DNA of 36,516 bases from Sulfuricurvum sp. (GCA_011391735.1 JAABPY010000054.1:1-36516); one strand, 5' to 3'. Positions 24,560 to 33,675 are shown, counted from the first letter of the stretch. Notes: generated from the letters alone by a model not told the origin. Numbers and translations are program-made.

Positions 24560-25512
24560 TGAGACTTAATAAATATATAGCCCACTACTCGACCTATTCT
24601 CGCCGTGAAGCGGATCAGGCGATTTTGGATGGGTATGTCCGTATCGATGGTGAAATCGAAAAAAATCCAGCCGTCTCGGTGGATGAGCGCAGTGCTAACG
24701 TTATGGTCAGCGGTAACAAAATCACCGCAACTGACCAATTTACCGTTATCGTTTACAACAAACCACGCGGTGAGTTGGTAACCAAGAAAGATCCTCAAAA
24801 ACGTCGAACGATTTATGATTCTCTCTCGAGTAATTATAAACATTTTATCCCTGTTGGACGGCTTGACTATGCGTCAGAGGGGCTATTGCTTCTCACCGAT
24901 GCATCACGTGTTGCTACGGCATTGATGACCTCTAAGATGGAACGGGTGTATCGAATCAAAATCAAAGGAGCCGTCACTGAGGGGATGAAAATCGCTATGG
25001 GTGAGGGGCTGGAACTTGATGATGCGAGTGCAGGTGCGCATGAGTATGCCGAGGAAGGGCCTATGAGCTTTGCCCCTTTTTATGCGTATCAGATCCAAAA
25101 AGATCAAGGGGATTATTCGATCCTAAAAGTCGCTATTGGAGAGGGGCAAAACCGTGAGCTTCGCCGATTTTTCGCCCATTTCGGTGCTGAAATTGTCGAT
25201 CTCAAACGCCTTAGTTTCGGAGGGATTGAACTGAACAATCTTCCTACGGGAAAAGTGCGCTTTTTGGAGCGTGCGGAATATGCCTCATTGCGTGACTTTT
25301 TAGAAACCGCCGAAAAAGCGCAAGCAATGAAGCAAAAAGATATGCAAGGCAAGGCAAGAGCGCTAGGTAAACCTGCGGTACGTAAACCGATTGTGGAAGT
25401 CAAAAAAGCAACCAAACGTGAATTTATCAAAGATAAAAAAGTGAAGCCTCAAAACGAGGTATTTGGAACCAATAAATACAAACCAAAAAGTGAAAATAAG
25501 TTTAAAAAATAA
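24556..25512 (+). CDS. RsuA/RluB-family rRNA pseudouridine synthase
   Basis: Isomerises uridine to pseudouridine in ribosomal RNA. Residues 1-60 are an S4 RNA-binding domain (MRLNKYIAHYSTYSRREAD). The catalytic Asp is in VGRLDYASEGLLLLTD, and GEGQNRELRRFF is the conserved downstream motif. The last 60 residues are a Lys-rich, low-complexity extension not needed for catalysis. RluB is the most likely member, but RluE/RsuA cannot be excluded. Its stop shares one base with the rarA start (TAATG). Confidence 0.88.
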   Translation: MMRLNKYIAHYSTYSRREADQAILDGYVRIDGEIEKNPAVSVDERSANVMVSGNKITATDQFTVIVYNKPRGELVTKKDPQKRRTIYDSLSSNYKHFIPVGRLDYASEGLLLLTDASRVATALMTSKMERVYRIKIKGAVTEGMKIAMGEGLELDDASAGAHEYAEEGPMSFAPFYAYQIQKDQGDYSILKVAIGEGQNRELRRFFAHFGAEIVDLKRLSFGGIELNNLPTGKVRFLERAEYASLRDFLETAEKAQAMKQKDMQGKARALGKPAVRKPIVEVKKATKREFIKDKKVKPQNEVFGTNKYKPKSENKFKK

Positions 25513-26687
25513 TGGCTGATTTTACCTATCTCCTTCGTCCTAAAACGTTCGATGAAGTGGTGGGGCAAAATCATCTTTGTTCTCCCGATGCCCCTCTACG
25601 CTCCCTCTGTGAGAGCAATAATTTACCCCACTCCTTTTTTTATGGCCCCCCTGGATCTGGCAAAACAACGTTAGCACGGATTATTGCCTCCGTCTTGGAA
25701 ATGCCATTTTACGAATTTAACGCAACGTCACTTAAAATCGAAAACTTACGTAAGATTTTTGATCAATATGAAAATTCTCTCACGAAACCTCTGATATTTA
25801 TTGATGAAGTACACCGTCTGGCAAAGAATCAGCAAGAAGTGTTATTGCCTGTTATGGAAAAAAACAGTGTGTTAGTGATCGGTGCATCGACGGAGAACCC
25901 CTATTTTAGCCTAACAGCAGCGATGCGCTCACGTTCATTGCTCTTTGAACTCCAAACCATCGGTTATGACGCGTTAGAGGATTTGTTAGCTCGAACATCT
26001 GTCGTAGTAGAAGACGATGCGCGTGAGTATTTGATCGCCAGTTCAGGAGGGGATGCTAGGGCAATGCTCAAACTTCTCGAAGCGGCCTCTGCACTTAACA
26101 AACCAATCACCCTAACACTCCTCAAATCGCTCCGTCCTGCGGCACAGAGTTTGGGGAGTTCGGAAGCGGGAGTTCATTATGATCTGGCTTCGGCGATGAT
26201 TAAAAGTATCCGTGGAAGCGATGCCGATGCGGCGATTTATTATTTGGCACGCCTGATCGAGGGGGGTGAACCGCCCGAGTTTATTGCCCGTCGTCTCGTC
26301 ATCCTCTCTTCTGAAGATGTGGGGAATGCTAATCCTCAAGCTCTTACGTTATGCACCTCGGCGATGACGAGTGTGAAGATGATCGGCTATCCCGAATCAC
26401 GGATTATTTTGGCACAAGCCGTCATCTACCTCTGCGCTTCCCCCAAAAGTAATACCGCCTATAACGCCATCAATGCCGCGCAACAAGCGGTCAAAAACGG
26501 GGTGATTTTGGAAATCCCAGAACCGATTCGTCAACAGCATAAAGGGTACTTATATCCGCATGATTTCGGTGGATGGGTGAAGCAAAACTATCTATCCAAG
26601 CCATTGAAGTTTGTTGAGTTTAAAAATAGCGGATATGAGGGGAAGATGGGAGAGTGGATGGAAAAGGTGTGGGGATCAAGGGGATAA
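25512..26687 (+). CDS. rarA: Replication-associated recombination protein RarA (MgsA)
   Basis: AAA+ ATPase acting at stalled replication forks, 391 residues. RPKTFDEVVGQNHL opens the protein; Walker A is GPPGSGKTTLAR, Walker B LIFIDEVHRL, and sensor-1 is GASTENPYF. The C-terminal tetramerisation region contains IRGSDADAAIYYLARLIEGG and SSEDVGNANPQAL. It is translationally coupled to the pseudouridine synthase gene and converges on metH with five bases between stops. Confidence 0.95.
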   Translation: MADFTYLLRPKTFDEVVGQNHLCSPDAPLRSLCESNNLPHSFFYGPPGSGKTTLARIIASVLEMPFYEFNATSLKIENLRKIFDQYENSLTKPLIFIDEVHRLAKNQQEVLLPVMEKNSVLVIGASTENPYFSLTAAMRSRSLLFELQTIGYDALEDLLARTSVVVEDDAREYLIASSGGDARAMLKLLEAASALNKPITLTLLKSLRPAAQSLGSSEAGVHYDLASAMIKSIRGSDADAAIYYLARLIEGGEPPEFIARRLVILSSEDVGNANPQALTLCTSAMTSVKMIGYPESRIILAQAVIYLCASPKSNTAYNAINAAQQAVKNGVILEIPEPIRQQHKGYLYPHDFGGWVKQNYLSKPLKFVEFKNSGYEGKMGEWMEKVWGSRG

Positions 26688-26694
26688 ACCCCTT
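26678..26694. other. Hairpin spanning the convergent stops of rarA and metH
   Basis: AAGGGG / CCCCTT around a five-base loop covers the rarA stop and reaches into the metH stop. There is no T-run on either side. It may slow transcription from both sides, or it may be chance. Confidence 0.3.
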
Positions 26695-29600
26695 ACACAC
26701 TGTAATACGTCGCCTCTTTATGATGAACGACGAGTGCGGTAGTGCTTTGTTCTGGGTGGATTTGGAAGGTTTCTGAGAGGACAATACCAAACTCTTCGGG
26801 TCGTAACAGATCAAAAATAATCTTACTTTGTTCCAAATCAGGACAGGCAGGGTATCCAAAACTATAACGTGCTCCTGCATAACGGTTGAGTCGTACATCT
26901 CGGAGACTAAACCCTTCATCGTCACTTGCAATACCCAAGTCCAAGCGAATTTGTTTGTGGGCTACTTCAGCAAGCGCTTCGGCAAGTTCAACCCCAAAAC
27001 CGTGCACCATGTTGTACTCTAAATATTGGTTAGCAGCATAAAGCTCTTTTTCGTACTCGCTAAATTTATCCCCAACACTCACGCAGGTGAGAGGGAGCAC
27101 GTCATCACGGGTATGGGTGAAGAAATCGCTCAATGCGCGATGGGGTGCTTTACGTTGGCGTGGAAATTCAAAAACATATTTGGCATTTCCTATGACCATT
27201 TCTAACGGTTGACGATTGGCATTAGCATCCACATTCCAACCTGCCGTTTCATCGAAAATGAGGAGCTCTCGGTCGTTGCTTCGCACTGGATAGTATCCAT
27301 AAAGGATTGTGGGATCAAAAAGACCCCGTTGGACGATCTCCCGTTTAATCCGTTCGTAGGCGGGGTAGACTTTGGTTTCCAACAGTTTTTTATACGCATC
27401 AACCTCCATCCCTGCACGTTTGTATCCCCAGTGCATTTTGAAAAGGGTACGCTTATTAACCCACTCGCACACCATATCAAAATCAAGTTGTTCTTTACGT
27501 AATACTCGTCGTCCCCAAAACGGAGGAGTAGGAATTTTCACGTCACGAGAGGGCATTTTTAGTTCTTCAAAAGGGGGGATAATGACCTCTTTTACCTCTT
27601 GAACCTGACGCTCTACCCTATCCCCGTTGAGCATCGTATCCAATCCAACGCTAGGGTCTTCGTTGTATTTTTCGATACGGCTCATGGCGATTACCCCATC
27701 AAAGGCATCACGACAATAAAAGATTGCCCCCCCATAAATAGGACGGCAAAAATCATCGACGAAACTGCGTGTGAGTGCCGCACCACCGAGTAAGATAGGG
27801 ATCGTAATCCCTTTTGCGCTCAATATTTCAAGATTGTCTTTCATCACTTGGGTCGATTTGACGAGGAGCCCCGACATCCCAATGGCGTGAATATCGTTCT
27901 CTTTCATAACATCGAGATACTCTTCAAGTTCGGTTTTGATCCCGATATTGATCACCTTGAACCCGTTGTTGGAGAGGATAATATCAACGAGGTTTTTCCC
28001 CACGTCATGAACATCCCCTTTGACGGTCCCGATGACGAGGGTGGTATCGGTATCTTTTTCCTGTTTCGAGAGGTAGGGGTTGAGATAATCGACGGTCGTT
28101 TTCATTGTCTCGGCACTCTGCAAGACAAACGGTAACTGCATTTTCCCCGATCCGAAAAGCTCGCCGACCACTTTCATCGCATCGATAAGAATTTCATTGA
28201 CGATTTTATCAGGCTGTATCGTTTGACGCACTTTTTCTACCAGTGGGATCATCCTCTCTTTGTCTCCATCGAGCAAAAGGCGTCCGATTTTTTCTTCATC
28301 GCTCATCGCCTCATACTCTTCATCGTTTCGGCTGTTATCAATCGTCTTGTCGCTAAAATGGTCGATAAATTTGAAGAGGGATTGATCGTCCGCCGCAAAC
28401 AGAAGCTCTTCACAAATTTCCTTATCCTCTTGCGACATTTTGGCTAAGGGGACGATGTGTTTGACGTTGATAATGACGGAGGTCATCCCTGCTTGGATAC
28501 AGTAGTGTAAAAAGACACTGTTGAGATAGACCCGTGCGTTTATATTGAGACCAAAAGAGATATTAGATAGCCCAAGCGTAGAGCCAACATTGGGATATTT
28601 TTGGTGAAGTTGACGAATCGCTTCAAGTGTTTGGACGGCGGCATCGCGATACTCTACATCGCCGCTTCCTACCGTAAAGGTGAGCATATCAAACATGAGA
28701 TTGCGAGGATCAATACCATGGCGATTGACACATAAATCGTAGATTCGATCGGCAATGCGCATTTTCTCTTCCGTGGTTTTCGCCATTCCCTTTTCATCAA
28801 TGACGAGACACACCAACGCTGTCCCGAACTTTTTCGCCAAAGAACAAATTGCATCCAATCGCTCTTCCCCATCTTCAAGGTTAACGGAGTTGATGATAGG
28901 TTTGCCACCAATGCACTTGAGGGCCTCTTCCATCGTGTTGACCCTCGTAGCATCGGGCATAAGAGGGATAGAAATTTTTTGGTTATAAATTTTCATAACG
29001 TGCATCATGTCGATAGCACCGTCGCGTCCTGCAAATTCGACGTTGACATCCAAACAATGAGCGCCATCACGTACTTGCGCTTGTCCGACACTCAGCGTCC
29101 CCTCGTAATCTCCCGCGATAATGAGTTCACGAAACGCTTTGGAACCTGTGGAGTTGGAACGCTCCCCTATAAGCAGTGGCGAGGGGGTTTGAATCAATTC
29201 AACAGTACTAAACAAAGAGGCAATAGAGGGGGGAGTTACCCCACTTGGTTTCTTTGGAGTGATCGTGGAGACTTTGTTGACCAATGCACGGATATGTTGA
29301 GGAGTTGTACCGCAACATCCGCCGAGAAAACTCACTCCGTCATAGTTTAAAAAGTCACATTGAAGCTGGGCAAACTCATCGGGTCCCATTGGATAATACG
29401 AATAGCCACCGCGGTTTTGAGGAAGTCCAGCATTGGCATGAACGGAGATGGGTTTTCCCCACACTTCACTTAACGTTCGAACGTGTTTACCATATTGTTC
29501 CGGCCCTGTCCCGCAGTTGAATCCTAGACTGAGAATGTCGAAAGGCTCCATAATAGTGGCAATCGTTTGCGCATCCGTACCGATAAGCATACTTCCTGCA

Positions 29601-30193
29601 AGTTCAATGGTGACAGAGACCATAATCGGCAAATCGGTTCCCCGCTCTTTGTTCGCCGCTTCACACGCATGAAGCGCGGCTTTGATCTGAAGCGGGTCTT
29701 GACAGGTTTCGAGAAGGAAAATATCCGCCCCCCCATCAATGAGACCCAAACAACACTCCGTATATCCACTGAACATTTCATCATAATGGATATGTCCGAG
29801 GGATGGAAGTTTCGTCCCCGGTCCAATGGAGGCTAGGACAAATCGAGGGTGCTTTGCTGTAGAGAATTTATCACATTCGTCCCTACACACTTGCGCCCCT
29901 GCACGAGAAAGCTCATACGCTCTGTGACCGATTTGGTATTCATCCAAAACCCAGTTAAACGCACCGAATGTATTAGTGGTGATAAGATCCGCCCCTGCGG
30001 TGAGATACGCATGGAAAATACTACTCATCACTTCGGGACAGGTGACATTAAGAAGCTCATTGCACCCTTCGTTACCTTCCCACGCACTTTTGGGGATCTT
30101 GTCGTCACGCTCTTGAAGCTGTGTTCCCATGGCTCCATCGATAATAAGGGGGCGTTTTTGGAGGATTTCAAGAAGCTGTTGTTTGACCGACAT
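26693..30193 (-). CDS. metH: Cobalamin-dependent methionine synthase MetH
   Basis: Methylates homocysteine to methionine using methyltetrahydrofolate and B12. All modules of the E. coli enzyme are present in 1166 residues: homocysteine domain (about 1-320) with zinc cysteines in GFNCGTGP and GGCCGTTP; pterin domain (about 335-600); cap; B12 domain with the base-off motif KGDVHDVGKNLV; and the SAM-binding activation domain (about 870-1166) with FGYPACPDL. It is complete and monocistronic-looking. No cobalamin riboswitch is visible in its short leader. It works with LuxS in the same methyl cycle. AAGG lies seven bases before the ATG. Confidence 0.97.
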   Translation of the reverse strand: MSVKQQLLEILQKRPLIIDGAMGTQLQERDDKIPKSAWEGNEGCNELLNVTCPEVMSSIFHAYLTAGADLITTNTFGAFNWVLDEYQIGHRAYELSRAGAQVCRDECDKFSTAKHPRFVLASIGPGTKLPSLGHIHYDEMFSGYTECCLGLIDGGADIFLLETCQDPLQIKAALHACEAANKERGTDLPIMVSVTIELAGSMLIGTDAQTIATIMEPFDILSLGFNCGTGPEQYGKHVRTLSEVWGKPISVHANAGLPQNRGGYSYYPMGPDEFAQLQCDFLNYDGVSFLGGCCGTTPQHIRALVNKVSTITPKKPSGVTPPSIASLFSTVELIQTPSPLLIGERSNSTGSKAFRELIIAGDYEGTLSVGQAQVRDGAHCLDVNVEFAGRDGAIDMMHVMKIYNQKISIPLMPDATRVNTMEEALKCIGGKPIINSVNLEDGEERLDAICSLAKKFGTALVCLVIDEKGMAKTTEEKMRIADRIYDLCVNRHGIDPRNLMFDMLTFTVGSGDVEYRDAAVQTLEAIRQLHQKYPNVGSTLGLSNISFGLNINARVYLNSVFLHYCIQAGMTSVIINVKHIVPLAKMSQEDKEICEELLFAADDQSLFKFIDHFSDKTIDNSRNDEEYEAMSDEEKIGRLLLDGDKERMIPLVEKVRQTIQPDKIVNEILIDAMKVVGELFGSGKMQLPFVLQSAETMKTTVDYLNPYLSKQEKDTDTTLVIGTVKGDVHDVGKNLVDIILSNNGFKVINIGIKTELEEYLDVMKENDIHAIGMSGLLVKSTQVMKDNLEILSAKGITIPILLGGAALTRSFVDDFCRPIYGGAIFYCRDAFDGVIAMSRIEKYNEDPSVGLDTMLNGDRVERQVQEVKEVIIPPFEELKMPSRDVKIPTPPFWGRRVLRKEQLDFDMVCEWVNKRTLFKMHWGYKRAGMEVDAYKKLLETKVYPAYERIKREIVQRGLFDPTILYGYYPVRSNDRELLIFDETAGWNVDANANRQPLEMVIGNAKYVFEFPRQRKAPHRALSDFFTHTRDDVLPLTCVSVGDKFSEYEKELYAANQYLEYNMVHGFGVELAEALAEVAHKQIRLDLGIASDDEGFSLRDVRLNRYAGARYSFGYPACPDLEQSKIIFDLLRPEEFGIVLSETFQIHPEQSTTALVVHHKEATYYSV

Positions 30194-30223
30194 TAGGAGA
30201 CCTTATTGAATATATTTTTTGCG

Positions 30224-30260
30224 ATTTTATCCTAAAGGAGCATAAGAGGTTCTAAGAGGT
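30224..30260 (-). promoter_or_regulatory. metH promoter region with tandem 8-bp direct repeat
   Basis: A -10-like GATAAAAT (minus strand, 30231-30224) lies about 30 bases before the ATG. Two copies of ACCTCTTA (30260-30253 and 30250-30243) repeat with a 10-base period across the -35 position. One helical turn between direct repeats is typical for OmpR-type regulator dimers. The regulator is unknown. Confidence 0.45.
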
Positions 30261-30317
30261 CAAGTATAATTGAAGGATGAGAGGAAAAAAAAGGGGGGAG
30301 GAAAGATCCGTTCTAAG

Positions 30318-30395
30318 CTATACCATCCACGATGCACGTTTTGAACGACGCAGTTTTTTTAACATTGCTTTTTCCAATGAACTTAGTTTTTCCAT
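30318..30395 (-). CDS. Small 25-residue basic protein between metH and msrA
   Basis: A 26-codon open frame starts MEKLSSLEKAMLKKL and ends RASWMV; residues 13-21 are strongly basic (LKKLRRSKR). It would form one amphipathic cationic helix; there is no membrane segment. The evidence for translation is the ribosome-binding site: AAGGAGG six bases before the ATG, the best in the window, and a TATACT -10 box about 28 bases further up. It lies upstream of metH on the same strand, 124 bases before it, with a T8 run (30292-30285) after its stop. It could be a leader peptide, a regulatory peptide or a nucleic-acid-binding small protein. No family recognised. Confidence 0.6.
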   Translation of the reverse strand: MEKLSSLEKAMLKKLRRSKRASWMV

Positions 30396-30422
30396 AATGA
30401 TCCTCCTTGATTGATTTTCGCA

Positions 30423-30428
30423 AGTATA
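30423..30428 (-). promoter_or_regulatory. Candidate -10 box of the small gene
   Basis: TATACT on the minus strand; transcription would start near 30416, giving a leader of about 20 bases that contains AAGGAGG. The -35 region has no clear match. Confidence 0.4.
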
Positions 30429-30471
30429 GGATGGGTGGATTACTGTATCGTTACACTCAAAAAGGACGAAT

Positions 30472-31005
30472 ATGGCAACGTTGGAAAAAGCCCTCTTAGG
30501 AGGCGGATGTTTTTGGTGTATTGAAGCAGTCTATAACTGTGTGATCGGTGTTGAGAGTGCAATCAGTGGCTACGCAGGGGGAACACGTCCCAATCCCTCC
30601 TACGAGCAAGTATGTACAGGGGTAAGCGGTCATGCGGAGGTAGTGGAAGTTACTTTTGATAATGAAATCATATCGTACGAAGAAATTTTAGCCATTTTTT
30701 GGGAAATTCATAACCCCACAACGCTCAATGCACAGGGTGCTGATAAAGGGACGCAGTACCGTTCGGTGATTTATTATACGAATGAAGAACAAAAAGAAAA
30801 AGCATTAGCGTCTATCCGTGAAGCTCAACAATCGTTTAAAGATACTATCGTAACGGAACTCTCCCCTACTCCTGAATTCTTTACAGCAGAAATGTATCAT
30901 CAAAATTATTACCGTGACCATCCAACACAAGGGTATTGCCATGCGGTGATTGCACCAAAATTAGAGAAGTTTATGAAGAAGTTCGGGGAGAGAGTGAAGA
31001 AATGA
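30472..31005 (+). CDS. msrA: Peptide methionine-S-sulfoxide reductase MsrA
   Basis: Reduces the S-epimer of methionine sulfoxide in proteins and free methionine. The catalytic Cys is in GGGCFWCIEAVY; a second Cys near the C-terminus (GYCHAVI) is the probable resolving residue. NAQGADKGTQYRSVIYY and EMYHQNYY are conserved substrate-site segments. 177 residues, stand-alone, with no MsrB fusion. AAAGGA precedes the ATG. Divergent from the 25-codon gene and metH, so two methionine-related genes flank that small gene. Confidence 0.96.
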   Translation: MATLEKALLGGGCFWCIEAVYNCVIGVESAISGYAGGTRPNPSYEQVCTGVSGHAEVVEVTFDNEIISYEEILAIFWEIHNPTTLNAQGADKGTQYRSVIYYTNEEQKEKALASIREAQQSFKDTIVTELSPTPEFFTAEMYHQNYYRDHPTQGYCHAVIAPKLEKFMKKFGERVKK

Positions 31006-31007
31006 GA

Positions 31008-31027
31008 TCTTTCCCTCACGGGAAAGA
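31008..31027. terminator. Hairpin between convergent msrA and ompA-like genes
   Basis: TCTTTCCC / GGGAAAGA forms a perfect 8-bp stem with a four-base loop (TCAC), starting three bases after the msrA stop. T-runs are weak on both strands, but its place between two converging genes supports a bidirectional terminator. Confidence 0.5.
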
Positions 31028-31041
31028 GACGAGAAAATGAC

Positions 31042-32157
31042 TTAGTGAACCAAGTCGATTTGGATACGGCGATTTTCTACACGCCCTTCTACAGTTGCAT
31101 TATTAGCGACAGGAGAAGTCTCACCTTTACCTTTTACTATCAAACGTTTTGCAGCAATACCTTGTCTAACAAGCATATCTTTAACTTTAGCAGCCCGTTT
31201 TACAGAAAGTTTTTGGTTGGAAGCTTTTGAACCAACAGAATCTGTATGCCCAGTGATAGTTGCTTTGTAGTGTGGATTATTTTTCATAATGTCCGCAAAA
31301 TCATTAATTCTTACTCTTCCCTCTGCATCAACTGCATTAGAACCAGTAGCAAAATTTATGTGAAGTGACGCTGAAACAGGACAACCCTCTGCATCGACTT
31401 TGTAACCAGCTGGAGATTTAGGACATTTGTCCATTGAATCGATTACACCATCTTTATCCGTATCAACTGGAGCAACAACCGCCACTGCTGATGTTGCAAC
31501 TACGGCAACCGCTGGAGCCACAACAACTGGTGCTGGTTTAGGAACTACTACAGGTGCTGGTTTAGGAGCTGGTGCTACAACCACAGGAGCTGGTTTAGGC
31601 TTAGGAGCTACAACCACAGGAGTTGGTTTGGCATTTTCGCCAAATGCGTACGATAGACCTGCAAGAAGGGTACTGTTTTGAACGCTTCCTTGTAAATCTT
31701 GGTTATTTTTTATAAAATAAAGCCACTCCGCTTTAAGTGCTAAATTCTCAGTTAAAGCGTATTTAGCCCCCAATCCTGCATCAAGAAGAAGTCCATCATC
31801 TCCATTGCTTTGCATCTCATATCCAAGACCTGCTTTTACGTACGGAGTCATCTGTGCCATCGTTGGAAGGTCAATAACACCGCTTGCCATTGCTGTAGTG
31901 GTTCCCCCTTTATCATTTCGACCAACAGGGTTGGTTCGACCATAGAGCAATGAGAGCTCAGGTTTGATAAGAGGTGTTACGTCGTTAAACTGCATTTGAG
32001 CACCGTAAACAAAATGGTTATCAATGCCTGCTGTTGAAAGATACCCATCAGACCCTTTATTCCACAAATAACCCACAACTGGGGTTACTTCGTACTTATA
32101 ATCACTTGCAGCGAACAATGTAGCAGCAAGCAATGTTGAAAGAATTACTTTTTTCAT
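31042..32157 (-). CDS. OmpA-family outer-membrane protein
   Basis: Links outer membrane to peptidoglycan. Signal peptide 1-17 (cut near AASDY). Residues 20-172 form a beta-barrel of the OmpA type; 177-214 is a Pro/Val-rich linker of repeated KPAPVVV units; 232-261 is a thrombospondin-type-3 calcium-binding segment (DTDKDGVIDSMDKCP) with two cysteines; 265-371 is the OmpA C-terminal domain with GHTDSVGS and NQKLSVKRA, whose Asp and Arg bind diaminopimelate. Preceded by AAAGGAA, 27 bases after the lipoprotein gene, so probably in one transcript with it. Confidence 0.93.
   Translation of the reverse strand: MKKVILSTLLAATLFAASDYKYEVTPVVGYLWNKGSDGYLSTAGIDNHFVYGAQMQFNDVTPLIKPELSLLYGRTNPVGRNDKGGTTTAMASGVIDLPTMAQMTPYVKAGLGYEMQSNGDDGLLLDAGLGAKYALTENLALKAEWLYFIKNNQDLQGSVQNSTLLAGLSYAFGENAKPTPVVVAPKPKPAPVVVAPAPKPAPVVVPKPAPVVVAPAVAVVATSAVAVVAPVDTDKDGVIDSMDKCPKSPAGYKVDAEGCPVSASLHINFATGSNAVDAEGRVRINDFADIMKNNPHYKATITGHTDSVGSKASNQKLSVKRAAKVKDMLVRQGIAAKRLIVKGKGETSPVANNATVEGRVENRRIQIDLVH
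31516..31629 (-). repeat. Imperfect tandem repeats coding the Pro/Val linker
   Basis: Four imperfect units of about 24-33 bases encode KPTPVVV or KPAPVVV, followed by AP or P spacers. Being in-frame and imperfect, they are expected to vary linker length rather than switch the gene off. Confidence 0.8.
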
Positions 32158-32184
32158 CTATGTTTCCTTTTTTTGTTTTTTATT

Positions 32185-33642
32185 TTAGTTAACGGTCAAT
32201 GTACCTGTGAACATAGTTCCAGTTACTGATTGAATCGTAGTAGGCGTATCTTGAATACTTAATGTATTTCCCGTTGTTGTAAATGTTTTAATAGTTGTTC
32301 CATCAAAACCAACACTGATACCACCAACATAGAAGGAGACATTATAGGTTCCGATTTCATTGATACTTATATACTGAGATGAAGAAACTTTGTTTTTAAT
32401 ACGGTTCATGACATTTGTAAGATCAAATGTAGTAGCACCATTTACAGTTTTAAGATCTTCACCGTTATTGTCTATTGAAGTAACTGCAATCGCACCACCA
32501 TTGCTATCTTTACCTTCTACGTAAAGTTTAGCTGTTGTTGGAACTTTGATTCCAGCACTTGAAATTTTTGCCCCTACAAGAACAGCTTTTAATTCACGCC
32601 CACTGTTTGCATCATCAATTAAAATAGCAACACTAATGTCTTTTTCTGTATCATCCAACGCATTGTTATTGTTTTCTAGGTTAAATCCAATGATTACATT
32701 ACTAGCAGAAGAGACTTCCGTCGCAGGAAATACACCATCTTGCGTAAAGGAAACAGATTTTCCTGCAACCGTAAAGGTATTATTTGCAATTGTTACGAAG
32801 TTACTAGGAGTAGATTCCTCTATCACAGTAGCTATCTTTTCTTCAAGATCAACAAGCGTGCTTTTAGTAATCGTAGCAATTTGAACTTCTTTAGTTGCCT
32901 CTGATATAGTAGTAGCATAACTAGTAGGAACTAATATTCCTGCCGCTACTATTTTTGGATCACTATTAACCTCAGTAATAATTGCAGACAAACTAATGGC
33001 TACAGTAGTTGCATTGGTCAAATCTAGTGGTGTAGCTGTTAATGCTGCACTTTTATAGACAGCAGCTAATGCGGTAATAACTATTTTCATATTTTCAGAC
33101 GCTGAAAGACCATTTGATGAAAGGCTAGCTGTGAGTGCAGCAATAACCGTTTGCGCTGTCAATGCTGCCTTTGTTATTTTAGAATTGATGTCATCTGTAG
33201 CAGTAGTATCAAGATAATCTGCATACAAATCGTCAGTAGGACTAAGTCCTAGCATCGCTTTTGCGTCTGCTGGATCCATACCATCCGCGATCAGTGTCGT
33301 TAGAGGCGAAGCTACTTTTGAATTTGGAAGTGCTTTTAGAATCCCAGTAAATGGTTTACCATTCAGGGTTCCACCTTGAATAATAACTGGATACTGAGAA
33401 TTAGCTACTGATACATTATATTTACCTTCATGATCCGTGTGAATCACTATATCCGTAGCATCACCGCATTGACCATTTCTATTGACATCAAAACAGCTAG
33501 TATTACTATCTAAAATATAGCCGTCAAGAGCTTTTGCAACAAATTTCAACTGATTGACATCTGGTGAACTTTCTGTCCAGCACCCCGTCATTCCTACTGC
33601 CAATATGGCACTCGCTGCCAATAAACTTAGCTTCATTTTCAT
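32185..33642 (-). CDS. Surface or periplasmic lipoprotein, unassigned
   Basis: A 485-residue predicted lipoprotein: signal LLAASAILAVGMTGC with the lipidated Cys at 21. Residues 36-90 (ALDGYILDSNTSCFDVNRNG, then DHEGKYNVSV) match the carboxypeptidase-regulatory-like or SdrD-B-like domain found in large exported lipoproteins of aquatic bacteria, and SPLTTLIADG follows as usual in that group. The rest is Thr/Ala/Ser-rich, with beta-rich repeats and no catalytic motif. Function unknown; adhesion or envelope structure is only a guess. It has its own TATAAT and an AAGGGG ribosome-binding site, and precedes the ompA-like gene. Confidence 0.7.
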   Translation of the reverse strand: MKMKLSLLAASAILAVGMTGCWTESSPDVNQLKFVAKALDGYILDSNTSCFDVNRNGQCGDATDIVIHTDHEGKYNVSVANSQYPVIIQGGTLNGKPFTGILKALPNSKVASPLTTLIADGMDPADAKAMLGLSPTDDLYADYLDTTATDDINSKITKAALTAQTVIAALTASLSSNGLSASENMKIVITALAAVYKSAALTATPLDLTNATTVAISLSAIITEVNSDPKIVAAGILVPTSYATTISEATKEVQIATITKSTLVDLEEKIATVIEESTPSNFVTIANNTFTVAGKSVSFTQDGVFPATEVSSASNVIIGFNLENNNNALDDTEKDISVAILIDDANSGRELKAVLVGAKISSAGIKVPTTAKLYVEGKDSNGGAIAVTSIDNNGEDLKTVNGATTFDLTNVMNRIKNKVSSSQYISINEIGTYNVSFYVGGISVGFDGTTIKTFTTTGNTLSIQDTPTTIQSVTGTMFTGTLTVN

Positions 33643-33675
33643 GATTGTTCCCCTTTTGTTTACGTAATTGGGCGC

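Noticed and set aside
26678-26694. Strong bidirectional terminator between rarA and metH
   Set aside because: The stem is only six base pairs and no T-run follows on either strand; kept only as a low-confidence hairpin.
28979-29350. 123-residue plus-strand open frame inside metH
   Set aside because: Antisense shadow of conserved metH coding sequence; no family resemblance or start signals.
29849-30196. 115-residue plus-strand open frame over the metH start
   Set aside because: Shadow of the homocysteine-domain coding strand, no ribosome-binding site.
30194-30317. Cobalamin or SAM riboswitch upstream of metH
   Set aside because: The 124-base stretch is AT-rich, with no B12-box, no multi-helix fold and no SAM-box pattern that I can find.
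31516-31629. CRISPR-like or minisatellite array
   Set aside because: The repeats are in-frame, imperfect and without unique spacers; they encode the Pro/Val linker of the OmpA-like protein.
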